A stretch of DNA of 64,000 nt from Bacteroidota bacterium (GCA_018267615.1 JAFDYD010000014.1:1-64000), one strand, 5' to 3'; shown: positions 18,425 to 28,018, numbered from the stretch's first letter. Notes: generated by a model from the letters alone, not told the origin. Numbers and translations: made by a program.

Positions 18425-18467
18425 TGATTATTGAATATTAATTACAGAAGTTAATATTCAATAATCA
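18425..18467. repeat. Perfect 17-bp inverted repeat, TTGAATATT-word family
   Basis: TGATTATTGAATATTAA (18425-18441) is repeated in reverse complement at 18451-18467. The left side extends upstream as near-tandem words (TTGAGTATTGAATATTGAGTGT from 18403). The family recurs at 27910-28018 and inside 60264-60463. Confidence 0.9.
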
Positions 18468-18500
18468 GGTTCGGAATGCGAATTGTACAAAAAAACCGGA

Positions 18501-19949
18501 ATGATCAAATATGAGGCATACGAGATAGTAGTAGGGCTCGAGGTGCACGCACAATTACTGACACAAAGCAAATTGTTTTGTGCAGACAGCGCTGCTTTTG
18601 GTGGTGAACCCAATTCCCATGTTAGCGCGATTACGTTGGGTCATCCAGGTACATTGCCGGTATTGAATAAGAAGGCTGTTGAATTTGCGATCAAAATCGG
18701 GCTGGCCTGCAATTGTGAAATTGAACGCGTTAATTATTTTGCGCGCAAAAATTATTTCTATCCCGATCTTCCCAAAGGATACCAGATCTCACAACATACG
18801 ACTCCTATTTGTAAAGGCGGCTTTGTAAATATCAGGATGCCTGATGGTGAAAAAAAAGTGGAGCTGAACCGTATTCATCTCGAAGAAGATGCCGGTAAGA
18901 GTGTTCATGATATCGATCCTGAAAATACATGCCTCGATTTTAATCGCGCGGGAGTTGCGCTTGTTGAAATTGTAACGGAGCCATGTATACGAAGTGCTGA
19001 TGAGGCTTATCAATACCTCACCGAACTGCGCAAGCTGCTGCGCTTCCTCGAAATTTGCGATGGTAATATGGAAGAGGGAAGCATGCGTTGCGATGCAAAC
19101 GTTTCCATCAGAAAAAAAGGAGTAACAGAATTAGGAACTAAAGTGGAAGTGAAAAATCTGAACTCGATTCGAAATGTAAAACGTGCCATTGAACATGAAG
19201 CAAAGAGAATGATCGAAGAGGTGGAGAGAGGAGAAAGGATCATTCAGCAGACAAGAAGTTTTGACGCTTCAACAGGAACTACTTTCGCGTTAAGATCTAA
19301 AGAAGAAGCGAACGATTACAGGTATTTTACAGATCCGGATCTTCCGGCTTTTAATATTTCAGAAGATTTTTTGCAATCTGTTCGAGAAACGATTCCTGCA
19401 CTTCCGGAAGCACTTGCTGCAAGATATATAAGCGAATTAAAATTGTCTGAATACGATGCCCGCGTAATTTCTGATGATAAGGAAATGGTAGATTATTTTG
19501 AAGAACTCATAAAAGCGACAACCAATTACAAGGCCGCTGCAAACTGGTTATTGGGGCCGGTAAAGTCTTATTTAAATGAAAATAATATTTCGATAGATCG
19601 GTTGCCGGTTCAACCAAAAAAAATGGCTGAATTAATTCAGTTGGTTGATGAAGGGAAAACAAACTTTTCCATTGCTTCTTCCCGTATATTTCCTGAGCTC
19701 ATCAAACAAACGACAAAAGATCCATTGACAATTGCTACTGATATGAATCTTTTGCAAAGTTCGGATACGGATGAAGTGGCGCTTTGGGTACAACAGGCTC
19801 TGGCAAAAATGCCAGACAAGGTTGAAGAATATAAAAAAGGGAAAAAAGGATTGATTGGTTTATTTGTTGGCGAAGTGAAAAAAATTTCAAAAGGAAAAGC
19901 AGATCCAAAATTAACCAACCAACTTTTATTAGAGAAACTGGAAAATTAA
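18501..19949 (+). CDS. gatB: Asp/Glu-tRNA(Asn/Gln) amidotransferase subunit B
   Basis: GatB phosphorylates Glu-tRNA-Gln (or Asp-tRNA-Asn) and accepts ammonia from GatA to form the amide. The 482 residues contain the catalytic cradle (VVGLEVHAQL, FARKNYFYPDLPKGYQISQ, NRAGVALVEIVTEP, GSMRCDANVSI) and the C-terminal YqeY-like tail. gatA and gatC are not in this window. ATG 18501 gives the normal N-terminus (MIKYEAYEIVVG). It is 34 nt upstream of the thioredoxin-like lipoprotein gene. Confidence 0.96.
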   Translation: MIKYEAYEIVVGLEVHAQLLTQSKLFCADSAAFGGEPNSHVSAITLGHPGTLPVLNKKAVEFAIKIGLACNCEIERVNYFARKNYFYPDLPKGYQISQHTTPICKGGFVNIRMPDGEKKVELNRIHLEEDAGKSVHDIDPENTCLDFNRAGVALVEIVTEPCIRSADEAYQYLTELRKLLRFLEICDGNMEEGSMRCDANVSIRKKGVTELGTKVEVKNLNSIRNVKRAIEHEAKRMIEEVERGERIIQQTRSFDASTGTTFALRSKEEANDYRYFTDPDLPAFNISEDFLQSVRETIPALPEALAARYISELKLSEYDARVISDDKEMVDYFEELIKATTNYKAAANWLLGPVKSYLNENNISIDRLPVQPKKMAELIQLVDEGKTNFSIASSRIFPELIKQTTKDPLTIATDMNLLQSSDTDEVALWVQQALAKMPDKVEEYKKGKKGLIGLFVGEVKKISKGKADPKLTNQLLLEKLEN

Positions 19950-19983
19950 CCTCATTAAATAATTTTTTTAGAAACGAGTATAT

Positions 19984-21177
19984 ATGTCGAAAAAAATTTC
20001 ATGGTTGATATTAAGTTGTTCGATATTGATTTTTTATTCCTGCAAGAATAAAAAATCAAGTTCATTTCATATCAATGTCACTTACACCAACGCAGATAAA
20101 TTGAATGTAGCAAGTGCATCACCTGCAACACGTACGATGGTATATCTGCAGGAAGTTCCATTTGGCAGGGACCAGTCGCCGATTGCGTTGGACTCCGCTA
20201 AACTTTCCAATGCCTCAGGCAGTTTTACAGTAAGTGCTTCGGGCAAAGCGGAAGGAATTTATGAATTGATTTTTGGAGATAATGTATTGTCAGTGCCGGT
20301 GATCAACGATGCATCAGAAATGAAAGTAACTATTGATCTTGCAAAGAGAGATGATTTTTATAAGGTTGATGGATCTGAAGCCAGCAAGCAAATGCAGGAT
20401 CTTATCAATACGATGGGTAAGAAAAACTATGAGATCGAAAAATCTTTTGCAGAATTGGACAGCATCAAACGTGCTGGTGGTGGCGACAGCGTATTGATTG
20501 CTGCTACGAAAACAAAAAATTCGAACATCGAGGATATGAATAATTACCTGAAAGGTTTCATTGATAAAACTTCAAATTCTACACTCGGTGTGCTTGCGCT
20601 TGGATGGGCTTCACGCAGTTTTTCGAGAAATGATTTTGAAACAAGCCTCACCAATCTTGGCAAGAGATTTCCTACCAACGTTGTTCTGCAGAACATGAAA
20701 AAGAATTTTGATGCACAGAGTGCACAGGCGAATAACGACAACAGGCAAAAAAACGATACATGGATTGGGAAACAGGCGCCGCCATTGAGTTTACCGGATG
20801 TAAACGGTAAAACAATTTCATTATCGTCGTTCAAAGGAAAATATTTGCTGGTTGATTTTTGGGCAAGTTGGTGTGGACCTTGCAGAATGGAAAATCCAAA
20901 TGTGGTAAAAGTATATAATGAATTCAAGGATAAAAATTTTACGATACTTGGCGTTTCTCTTGACAAAGAAAAAGAACCATGGCGCCAGGCAATCCAGGAT
21001 GATAAATTGACATGGACACATGTTAGCGATTTAAAATACTGGAGCAGTGAAGCAGTTGAAGTATTTCAATTCGATGGAATACCTTTTAACATCTTGCTAG
21101 ATCCTCAAGGAAAAATAATTGCTCAGGAACTGCGCGGTGAAGGGTTAGAAAATAAATTAAAAGAAGTGTTGAAATAA
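19984..21177 (+). CDS. TlpA-type thioredoxin lipoprotein
   Basis: A 397-residue envelope lipoprotein: hydrophobic signal ending in the lipobox IFYSC (C20), an N-terminal DUF4369-like beta domain (residues about 25-120), a helical region, and a C-terminal thioredoxin domain from about residue 255. The active site is WASWCGPCRMENP, with a cis-proline region FDGIPFNILL. It is likely a periplasmic thiol:disulfide oxidoreductase, a class used in Bacteroidota for cytochrome maturation or repair of oxidised proteins. The partner is not shown by context. Confidence 0.9.
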   Translation: MSKKISWLILSCSILIFYSCKNKKSSSFHINVTYTNADKLNVASASPATRTMVYLQEVPFGRDQSPIALDSAKLSNASGSFTVSASGKAEGIYELIFGDNVLSVPVINDASEMKVTIDLAKRDDFYKVDGSEASKQMQDLINTMGKKNYEIEKSFAELDSIKRAGGGDSVLIAATKTKNSNIEDMNNYLKGFIDKTSNSTLGVLALGWASRSFSRNDFETSLTNLGKRFPTNVVLQNMKKNFDAQSAQANNDNRQKNDTWIGKQAPPLSLPDVNGKTISLSSFKGKYLLVDFWASWCGPCRMENPNVVKVYNEFKDKNFTILGVSLDKEKEPWRQAIQDDKLTWTHVSDLKYWSSEAVEVFQFDGIPFNILLDPQGKIIAQELRGEGLENKLKEVLK

Positions 21178-21185
21178 TAGTGAAT

Positions 21186-21249
21186 GGCGAGTAGCAAGTG
21201 GCTAGTAAGGCTCTCGCTAAACACTTGCCACTAACTACTTGCCGCTACC
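21186..21249. repeat. Inverted repeat overlapping the 3' end of the MMPL gene
   Basis: GGCGAGTAGCAAGTGGCTAGT (21186-21206) pairs imperfectly with 21222-21249 (CACTTGCCACTAACTACTTG then CCGCTACC). The right arm encodes the last residues and stop of the convergent transporter gene, so repeat sequence has become coding sequence there. Confidence 0.75.
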
Positions 21250-23571
21250 TTTCTCTGATCTGCTCATTGATATCAACAGCGCTGGTAAAAATATTAAATT
21301 TGTAAGTGTTGCCATCACCAATGTCAGTGACGTGAGCCAGCCCAATGCCTTGATTCCGCCAAATCCACTGAAACAAAAAATAACAAATCCTGCAATTAAT
21401 ACGAGTGATGTATAAATGATACTGATGCCTGTTGTATGAATTGTATTGATAACTGTTTGCTTCACGTTTGTTTTATCGTGAACCATTTCCTGTTTATAAT
21501 TCACCAAAAAACGTATCGTAATATCTATCGCGATTCCCAACGCAATGCTAAAAACCAAGACTGTAGAGGGTTTTAGCGGAACACCCACCCATCCCATAAC
21601 ACCGGCAGTAATCACCAATGGAATTACATTTGGAATCAACGAGCATAGCAAAATGCGCAACGACCTGAATAGATAAAGCATGCAGACAGCAATTAACAGA
21701 AACGCCCAAATAATACTTTGCTCGAGCCCGTTGATAATAAAAGTACTTCCTTCCAAAAATGTTACGCTGCTTCCTGTGAATTGAATATTGTATTTGGCTG
21801 AATCAAATAATTCGGTAGATTTTTTTTGTACATCACTCAATATGCCAGGCAATCTTGCACTGCCAACATCTGCCATGTTCACGCTAATGCGTGTTTGTTG
21901 TTTGGTGCTATCCATAAAACTGTTGATCAGTTTCCCCAAAATACTTTTTTTATTATTCGTATCTGCTTTTGCACTTACATATGGAGCTATAAACGCAATG
22001 TCAAATTGGTTGGGCAATCCATAGTTTGTACTATCACCGTTGTAATATGCCTGTCGAACAAATTTCAATCCTTCAACAATAGAAAGCGGGCGCGCCATAT
22101 CTGGTTTGGAAGCAATATAGTTGGATAGCGAATCAATTTTTTGAAATGTTTGCAGCAGGTTACTTCGCAAACCATTTTTTCTTTTTGTATCCACTACAAT
22201 TTCCAATGGCATCACACCTTTAAAATTTGTCTCGAAGAATTTAAGATCTTCATAGATAGGATCTGTTTTTGGTAAATCATCTGCAATAAAACCTTCTGAT
22301 CTCAAGCGAAAAATTCCCGCAACAGAAATACCCACTACCACCAACGTAACAGTATATATGGTTGCTTTGTGATTGAGCGCCCATATTTCGAGTTTGTCAA
22401 GGAGAGATGTCAACCATTTATTGGTGAGATAATTCATATGCCGCGTCTTCGGCTCGGGCATATAACTGAGTGCAGGCGGAATGAGCATCACAGAAATAAA
22501 AAAGAGCAACATGATATTGATCCCGGCTACTGCGCCAAACTCTTTTAGCACTGCACTTGATGTGAGCGCAAATACACCGAATCCAATAGCCGCGGCAATA
22601 TTGCAAAACAAAGTGACGATACCCATTCTGCGGATCATTTCGAAGAGTGCAGTTTTTTTGTCGCGAGTCTCTTTAAATGCAGTGTGATATTTGTTCAAGA
22701 AATAAATACAATTCGGGATACCGATAACAACTATCAACGGTGGTATCAGCGCATTTAGAATGGTAATCTTGTAGCCGAACAAATCCATCGTACCCAAACT
22801 GAAAACAACTCCGATAACCACGACTGTTAAAGAAACGATCATCGTGCTGATGCTCCTGAAAAATATCAGTAGGATAAAAGCAGAAAGAAGTACGGATCCA
22901 AATAGAAACCATTTTGTTTGCGTAGCTACTTTCGTTGCCATGTTTGTGCGGATAAGCGGCAATCCGCTGTAGTGCATCTCCAATTTATTTTTTTCACCAA
23001 ATGCATTTCCTGCTTTCGTGATTGCATCCACTACAATATTTCTTTGGGAAGAATTGAGCACATTCTTGTTAATATTAATGCCCATCATATAAGCATCATC
23101 TGGTGCGCTGTATAGCAACCCACGATAAAAAGGTAAGCTGAAAAAAGTTTGCCGGTTACTATCTAATAAAGCCTGGTCGTTATAATGATTTGCAAAGATG
23201 GGAACAGCATTGAGTTTTTCACTACTGTCTTTTTTTATGAGGTTAATTGAAAAGGGAATGCTGAGAATTTGCTCAATGCCCGGAATTTTTTTTATTTCAT
23301 TGTTGAGGCTGATGTAATCGTTGAAAATATCTTTTTCAAATAATTTTTTTGTCTGGATACCGATTACAAGCAAGTTTCCGTCTTCACCAAATTTTTTCCG
23401 GAAAGCCTGGTAAGTTATGTATTTGGGGTTGTCTGTTGGAATGGCCCTGGAAAATTCGTAACTCATTTGCACTTTGGAAGCGTGATATCCCATAAAGGCA
23501 GTGGCCGCAGCTAAAATAACTAAGAGCAATAACCGAAATTTCAACACAAAACGCGCGATGGCTTCCCACAT
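21235..23571 (-). CDS. RND superfamily transporter, MMPL/HAE3 type
   Basis: A 778-residue inner-membrane protein with about 12 membrane helices in two halves, each starting with one helix, a periplasmic loop (about residues 35-200 and 420-600) and five helices. The sterol-sensing-like helices and GxxxD-type sequences (IVVIGIPNCIYFLNKYH; VFSIALGIAIDITIRFLVNY) are typical of the MMPL/HAE3 group, which moves lipids or hydrophobic molecules using the proton gradient. No membrane-fusion protein or outer-membrane channel is adjacent. The substrate is unknown. It is divergent from recO. Confidence 0.9.
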   Translation of the reverse strand: MWEAIARFVLKFRLLLLVILAAATAFMGYHASKVQMSYEFSRAIPTDNPKYITYQAFRKKFGEDGNLLVIGIQTKKLFEKDIFNDYISLNNEIKKIPGIEQILSIPFSINLIKKDSSEKLNAVPIFANHYNDQALLDSNRQTFFSLPFYRGLLYSAPDDAYMMGININKNVLNSSQRNIVVDAITKAGNAFGEKNKLEMHYSGLPLIRTNMATKVATQTKWFLFGSVLLSAFILLIFFRSISTMIVSLTVVVIGVVFSLGTMDLFGYKITILNALIPPLIVVIGIPNCIYFLNKYHTAFKETRDKKTALFEMIRRMGIVTLFCNIAAAIGFGVFALTSSAVLKEFGAVAGINIMLLFFISVMLIPPALSYMPEPKTRHMNYLTNKWLTSLLDKLEIWALNHKATIYTVTLVVVGISVAGIFRLRSEGFIADDLPKTDPIYEDLKFFETNFKGVMPLEIVVDTKRKNGLRSNLLQTFQKIDSLSNYIASKPDMARPLSIVEGLKFVRQAYYNGDSTNYGLPNQFDIAFIAPYVSAKADTNNKKSILGKLINSFMDSTKQQTRISVNMADVGSARLPGILSDVQKKSTELFDSAKYNIQFTGSSVTFLEGSTFIINGLEQSIIWAFLLIAVCMLYLFRSLRILLCSLIPNVIPLVITAGVMGWVGVPLKPSTVLVFSIALGIAIDITIRFLVNYKQEMVHDKTNVKQTVINTIHTTGISIIYTSLVLIAGFVIFCFSGFGGIKALGWLTSLTLVMATLTNLIFLPALLISMSRSEKGSGK

Positions 23572-23677
23572 GATAAAATGACTATTAGATGAGTAGAATA
23601 ATTATAATCTGCAAAGAAACTTATTTTAAACGAATTTTGTGCCGTATATATCAGTGGTGTATATGTGAATTTATTTT

Positions 23678-24418
23678 ATGATCGAGAAAACAAAAGGAAT
23701 TGTATTGCGAACGGTTAAATATGGTGAAACAAGTGTTATCGTTGCTGTTTTTACCGAACTGTTCGGATTACAATCTTATCTGGTAAATGGTGTGAGAACG
23801 TCTTCAAAAAAAGGCGCTTCCAAAGCTGGCTTATTTCAGCCCGCGTCCATACTCGACCTGGTTGTTTATCATAACGAATTGAAAAATCTCCAACGACTCA
23901 AAGAATTCAAATGGGGATATTTGTACCAACATATCTTTTTTGATGTTCTGAAAAATTCCGTCGCGCTTTTCATGGTGGAACTGTTGCATAAATGCCTAAA
24001 GCAACCGGAATCGAACCCGGATCTTTTTCATTTTACAGAAGATGCATTTGTTAATCTCGACAGAGCTGAAGAATCCATCGTCGGGAACTATCCACTATAT
24101 TTTGCATTACATGTTGCATCTTTTTTTGGTTTAAGAATTCAGGATAATTATTCCCGGCAAAAATCTATTCTTGATCTCTATGAAGGCACATTTGTAGCTG
24201 AACGTCCACATCATCCACATTTTCTCGAAGGTGAATATAGTTATATCAGTTCCCAGATATTAAAGACGATGCAGCCGCATGAATTGCAACAATTGAAATT
24301 GAACAAGGAAAAGCGTGGAATCTTATTACATGCATACCAAAATTTTTATGCATTGCATATCCAGGAATTCAATTCGATGAAAACATTGCCTGTATTGCAG
24401 ACCATATTAGCGGGTTAA
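23678..24418 (+). CDS. recO: DNA repair protein RecO
   Basis: Loads RecA onto SSB-coated single strands in the RecFOR pathway. The N-terminal OB fold (residues 1-80: KTKGIVLRTVKYGETSVIVAVFTE, GVRTSSKKGASKAGLFQPASIL) and the helical C-terminal part are recognisable; the zinc-binding cysteines found in some RecO proteins are absent, which is normal in Bacteroidota. At 246 residues the length is typical. It is convergent with the amidohydrolase gene with only 6 nt between stop codons. Confidence 0.93.
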   Translation: MIEKTKGIVLRTVKYGETSVIVAVFTELFGLQSYLVNGVRTSSKKGASKAGLFQPASILDLVVYHNELKNLQRLKEFKWGYLYQHIFFDVLKNSVALFMVELLHKCLKQPESNPDLFHFTEDAFVNLDRAEESIVGNYPLYFALHVASFFGLRIQDNYSRQKSILDLYEGTFVAERPHHPHFLEGEYSYISSQILKTMQPHELQQLKLNKEKRGILLHAYQNFYALHIQEFNSMKTLPVLQTILAG

Positions 24419-24424
24419 ATTTTT

Positions 24425-25609
24425 TTAAATAATCCTTCTGACAGAACTTTTCTCAATAAGATTCAAACCGTCCATATTTTCAATTAAAACTATTCCGGGA
24501 GTTTTATCGCTGGAAAAACTTCCTACAGTATTGTCAATTCCCAATGCGATTGCGCCGTTATTTGTTGCCCACTGCAATACTTCAGCAATAGGTATCGAAC
24601 GAAAATGCTGGTGAATTGTTTTCATTTCTTCCAATATACTCAGCGAATGATTACTCGCAAGGCTATCCGTTCCAAGTACGATATTGCAATTTTGCCTGCG
24701 AAATAATTCTATCGGAGGTAACGACTGTTCGATATATTGATTTGCATTTACACACAAACAAAAAAATATTTCGGCCTCAGATTTTTCATTGAGCGCAAAT
24801 TGAATATCTTCTTCTTTCGTAAAAGTATTATGCACCAACAATAATTTTTTGGCATCTTTTAATTTGGGAAGATATGATTGAAGGCTGCTTCTGCCAGTGG
24901 GATTAAAAGATGAATTGTCGATATTCATCATGCGATACATCCTCAAAAAATCTCCCGTGCCATTCATGAATAATGCATCTTCGAAGGAAGTTTCCTGGTT
25001 ATGAATCGTTGCAGTTTTATTTTTGAAATAAGGAGATATCAAATTCCATAATTCATTCGAAACAGAGTAAGGTGCATGCGGCGAAATGGAAACTAACTCG
25101 GACTCGTGAAGAACATTGATATAATCATCATAAAAAGATTTGCTCTTGGCAAATCGAGTATCGGCAATTTGAGGTAACCATCCGCTGACTTCAACAAAAT
25201 TGTAATAGACCAAACGTTGTTTTTGTTTTTGCAGAATGGTATTGGTGTTGTTGCAAATATCCCCTACTGCTACAATACCGTTTTCAATCATTTCGTCTTC
25301 CGCCCGTCGAATCGCTTCATATATTTCCTCGTCCGGCAGATGTCGTTGCGTAACGACGGTAAATACAAAATCCACCAGCCCCGTTTTTTCCGGTATCAAA
25401 CCTTTTAAATGGCTCAGTTCAAGATGACAGTGGCAATTGACAAAACCTGGTGAAAGCAGTCCGTGAAAAACCTGGATGTCATCACCAGCTTGAGATTGGG
25501 GAATGATGTCCTGTACCTTTCCATGCTGGTCGGTGATCAGCACGTGATCCGATTGTAACAGTTCATGACCCGTAAATAAATAATCCGCCTTGAATTTTCT
25601 GTAATCCAT
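24425..25609 (-). CDS. Amidohydrolase (chlorohydrolase/cytosine deaminase-like)
   Basis: A 394-residue metal-dependent hydrolase of the amidohydrolase superfamily. The first metal site is NCHCHLELSH after GLLSPGFV, a later histidine lies in SPHAPYSVS, and the catalytic aspartate in LGTDSLASN. This pattern matches the deaminase group (guanine deaminase, MtaD/SsnA, TrzN). The substrate cannot be assigned; deamination of a purine-related or aminated ring compound is likely. ATG 25609 is preferred: an upstream in-frame extension to 25699 would be encoded entirely by the palindrome between this gene and prfA. Confidence 0.88.
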   Translation of the reverse strand: MDYRKFKADYLFTGHELLQSDHVLITDQHGKVQDIIPQSQAGDDIQVFHGLLSPGFVNCHCHLELSHLKGLIPEKTGLVDFVFTVVTQRHLPDEEIYEAIRRAEDEMIENGIVAVGDICNNTNTILQKQKQRLVYYNFVEVSGWLPQIADTRFAKSKSFYDDYINVLHESELVSISPHAPYSVSNELWNLISPYFKNKTATIHNQETSFEDALFMNGTGDFLRMYRMMNIDNSSFNPTGRSSLQSYLPKLKDAKKLLLVHNTFTKEEDIQFALNEKSEAEIFFCLCVNANQYIEQSLPPIELFRRQNCNIVLGTDSLASNHSLSILEEMKTIHQHFRSIPIAEVLQWATNNGAIALGIDNTVGSFSSDKTPGIVLIENMDGLNLIEKSSVRRII

Positions 25610-25624
25610 TAAGCTCTGAACGAT

Positions 25625-25632
25625 TAACTTTG
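25625..25632 (+). promoter_or_regulatory. Candidate -7 element for prfA
   Basis: TAACTTTG fits TAnnTTTG and is identical to the serS element. If used, the 25646-25754 palindrome lies in the prfA leader. Confidence 0.4.
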
Positions 25633-25645
25633 CAAACTTTTGGGA

Positions 25646-25754
25646 GGCGGAACGTTTAATGCTGAACGCTGAACGCTTAACGCGGAACGCATAATGCAAG
25701 CAGCGTGGAGCGTTGTGCGTTCGGCGTTTAGCATTCAGCGTTCAGCGTTCCGCC
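25646..25754. repeat. Inverted repeat made of GAACGC words (copy 1)
   Basis: The arms are 25646-25697 and 25710-25754. The left arm is a chain of 7-8 nt variants (GGAACGT, TTAATGCT, GAACGCT, GAACGCT, TAACGCG, GAACGC) and the right arm is the complementary chain. It lies between divergent genes. A second copy is at 26863-26913, flanking prfA on its other side. Confidence 0.9.
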
Positions 25755-25776
25755 TTCCGCCAAAAATAGTTAAACT

Positions 25777-26841
25777 ATGTTAGACAAACTGGAAGCCATT
25801 AAGGCGCGATTTGATGATTTAGGAGTAGCATTGAGTAACCCTGCAATTGTGAGCGACAATCGCAAGTTCAGTGCTATGAGCAAAGAATATCGAAGCCTCG
25901 AGGAAATTGTTCAGTCGTATGAAGAATATAAAAAATTGCTTGGTGATCTTGAGTTCAACAAGGAAGCTTTAAATGATAGCGATGCCGAGTTGCGCGACCT
26001 GGCAAAGGCAGAAGCGCCTGCATTAAATGAGAAGAAAGAAACGCTGGAAGCTCATATACGGCAATTACTCATTCCAAAAGATCCGCAGGATGAAAAAAAT
26101 GCCATCCTCGAAATAAGAGCGGGTACTGGTGGCGACGAAGCAAGTCTATTCGCGGGAGATCTGTTGCGCATGTATTTGAAATATTGCGAAAGAAAGGGAT
26201 GGAGAACTGCTCTATTAAGTGAAAGCGAAGGGACTGTTGGTGGTTACAAGGAGGTACAGGTTGAAGTGACTGGTCACGACGTTTATGGTACGTTAAAATT
26301 TGAAAGCGGTGTTCATCGTGTACAACGTGTTCCCGACACAGAGCAGAGTGGGCGGGTTCACACAAGTGCTGCGACAGTGGCCGTGATGCCTGAAGCAGAA
26401 GAAGTGGATTTTGAATTGAAGGATAGCGATGTGAAAATGGAAACAGCACGAAGTGGTGGCGCGGGCGGACAGAATGTAAACAAAGTGGAAACGAAAGTGC
26501 TATTGACGCATATTCCAACTGGCACGGTGGTTATTTGCCAAACTGAAAGAACGCAGCTCGGAAACCGGGAGAAAGCCATGCAAATGCTACGTACCAAACT
26601 ATATGAAGAAGAAGTGCGCAAGCAGGAAGAAGAGATCGCCAGGCATCGTAAAAGCCTTGTAAGTACGGGTGATCGCAGTGCGAAGATCAGGACATACAAT
26701 TATCCCCAGGGAAGAGTAACCGATCATCGAATTGGGTTGACAGTATATAATCTCACCGACGTTCTAAACGGTAATATACAGGAGTTCATCGACGCTTTAC
26801 AATTTGCGGAGAATTCGGAGAAAATGGCGAAGAGTAATTAG
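25777..26841 (+). CDS. prfA: Peptide chain release factor 1
   Basis: Recognises UAA and UAG stop codons and triggers peptide release. The 354 residues show the class I release-factor layout: helical domain 1, the codon-recognition loop with the RF1-type PxT motif (VPDTEQSGR, about residues 188-196), and the GGQ motif at residues 230-232 ([11 protein letters not shown]). The GGQ glutamine is normally methylated by PrmC, which is not in this window. The gene is flanked on both sides by members of the same palindrome family. Confidence 0.96.
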   Translation: MLDKLEAIKARFDDLGVALSNPAIVSDNRKFSAMSKEYRSLEEIVQSYEEYKKLLGDLEFNKEALNDSDAELRDLAKAEAPALNEKKETLEAHIRQLLIPKDPQDEKNAILEIRAGTGGDEASLFAGDLLRMYLKYCERKGWRTALLSESEGTVGGYKEVQVEVTGHDVYGTLKFESGVHRVQRVPDTEQSGRVHTSAATVAVMPEAEEVDFELKDSDVKMETARSGGAGGQNVNKVETKVLLTHIPTGTVVICQTERTQLGNREKAMQMLRTKLYEEEVRKQEEEIARHRKSLVSTGDRSAKIRTYNYPQGRVTDHRIGLTVYNLTDVLNGNIQEFIDALQFAENSEKMAKSN

Positions 26842-26862
26842 TGGGAACGCAGAAGGCTAAAC

Positions 26863-26913
26863 GCTAAACGCTGAACGCCGAACGCAAGTTGCGTTCGGCG
26901 TTCAGCGTTTAGC
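26863..26913. repeat. Perfect 25-bp inverted repeat with a 1-nt loop (GAACGC words, copy 2)
   Basis: 26863-26887 (GCTAAACGCTGAACGCCGAA then CGCAA) is exactly repeated in reverse complement at 26889-26913; the outer flanks (GGGAACGCAG / GTTCCGCA) extend it imperfectly. No U-tract follows. It lies just after the prfA stop. Confidence 0.95.
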
Positions 26914-27010
26914 GTTCCGCATTGCCAAATCCTAAACGCCATGATTTAGTAACAGAATTTTGCAATCAAATCTGAAGGATAAATCGTAAATTCATTTCAA
27001 ACAAAAAATT

Positions 27011-27502
27011 ATGTTAGAAAACCTTATCAATCTTATAAAAGAAAATGCAGGAGATGCCATCATTAATAATCCCGCAGTTCCCAATGAGCAGAATGATGCT
27101 GTGATTGCTGCTGCCGGTCATTCTGTGCAGGCAAGCATGCAAAATATGGTTAGCCAGGGCAAGCTACAGGACCTGTTGAGTTTGTTCCACAATGGGGTGG
27201 GAAACACTTCCGCGAATCCTTCTGTGCAAAATATCTCCACCGATCTGATTCAAAATCTCACCGAAAAATTCGGATTCAATCAATCTACTTCGACAGGAAT
27301 AGCGAACAACCTGATTCCCGGACTTCTTCAGCGGTTGGTTAGTAAAACAAATGATCCCGCAGATAATAGTTTTAGCCTCCAGGGTATTATTAGTCACCTG
27401 ACAGGCGGAGGCGGTGTTAGTAGTTTGTTAGGTGGATTAACCGACGGTAAATCCGGCGAGGGAATTATGGACAAAGTAAAACAGCTATTCGGAAATACCT
27501 GA
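27011..27502 (+). CDS. Small DUF937-like protein
   Basis: A 163-residue protein without a signal peptide, alternating amphipathic helices with Gly/Ser-rich turns (LIKENAGDAIINNPAVPNEQ; KFGFNQSTSTGIANNLIPGLL; HLTGGGGVSSLLGGLTDGK). This resembles the DUF937/YidB-like small proteins common in Bacteroidota, whose function is not established. It is monocistronic between palindromes. I am moderately sure of the family resemblance and give no function. Confidence 0.7.
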   Translation: MLENLINLIKENAGDAIINNPAVPNEQNDAVIAAAGHSVQASMQNMVSQGKLQDLLSLFHNGVGNTSANPSVQNISTDLIQNLTEKFGFNQSTSTGIANNLIPGLLQRLVSKTNDPADNSFSLQGIISHLTGGGGVSSLLGGLTDGKSGEGIMDKVKQLFGNT

Positions 27503-27828
27503 TTAGTGGTATTGATAAAGTCTTTAATTTTTTTTAACTTAAACCTTGTAAACTTTTTAGTTTTTCTTACGTCTATTACATGTAGTTCTTTGCTAAATCA
27601 GGTGCGCTAACATTCTCTTAGCAATCGCTAAAAAAATGTTATTATGTCTTTGGAGTAAATCCAAATAGTGACTCTGTTCGTAAATTTGTGATGAGTTCTT
27701 TTAAACGTTCATTAACAGCAGCCACTATAATATTGGCACCTGTTTTGCGTTATGTATAATAAATTGTCTTTTCTATTTGACTACACAAAAGCAGTCAATT
27801 TTCTCATAAGCAGTTAGTTTTGGTTACG

Positions 27829-27858
27829 GCCCCTGTTTCCACAGGGGCTTATTTTTTT
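27829..27858 (+). terminator. Rho-independent terminator
   Basis: GCCCCTGT (27829-27836), loop TTCC and ACAGGGGC (27841-27848) are followed by TTATTTTTTT. Confidence 0.9.
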
Positions 27859-27909
27859 CTTCAAAGTCTTGGTGGAATAATTAGTCTCTAATAAAAATAA
27901 CAGTAGTAG

Positions 27910-28018
27910 GAAATATTCAATAATCAACAAGCAATATTCAATACTCAAGTATCGGGGCAAAATGTTTATTGAATTTATACTTGAACATTGAAAATTGATT
28001 GTTGATTGTTGAATATTT
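27910..28018. repeat. Inverted repeat, TTGAATATT-word family (copy 2)
   Basis: The arms are about 27910-27952 and 27977-28018, imperfect but extensive. They are made of words such as ATATTCAATA, ATCAACAAGC, AATATTCAATACTCAAG and, on the other side, TTGATTGTTGATTGTTGAATA. The same words occur at 18403-18467 and 60316-60411. Confidence 0.8.

Noticed and set aside
25646..27000. CRISPR array or ordinary tandem repeat
   Set aside because: The GAACGC words are contiguous and inverted, with no unique spacers of constant length and no cas genes.
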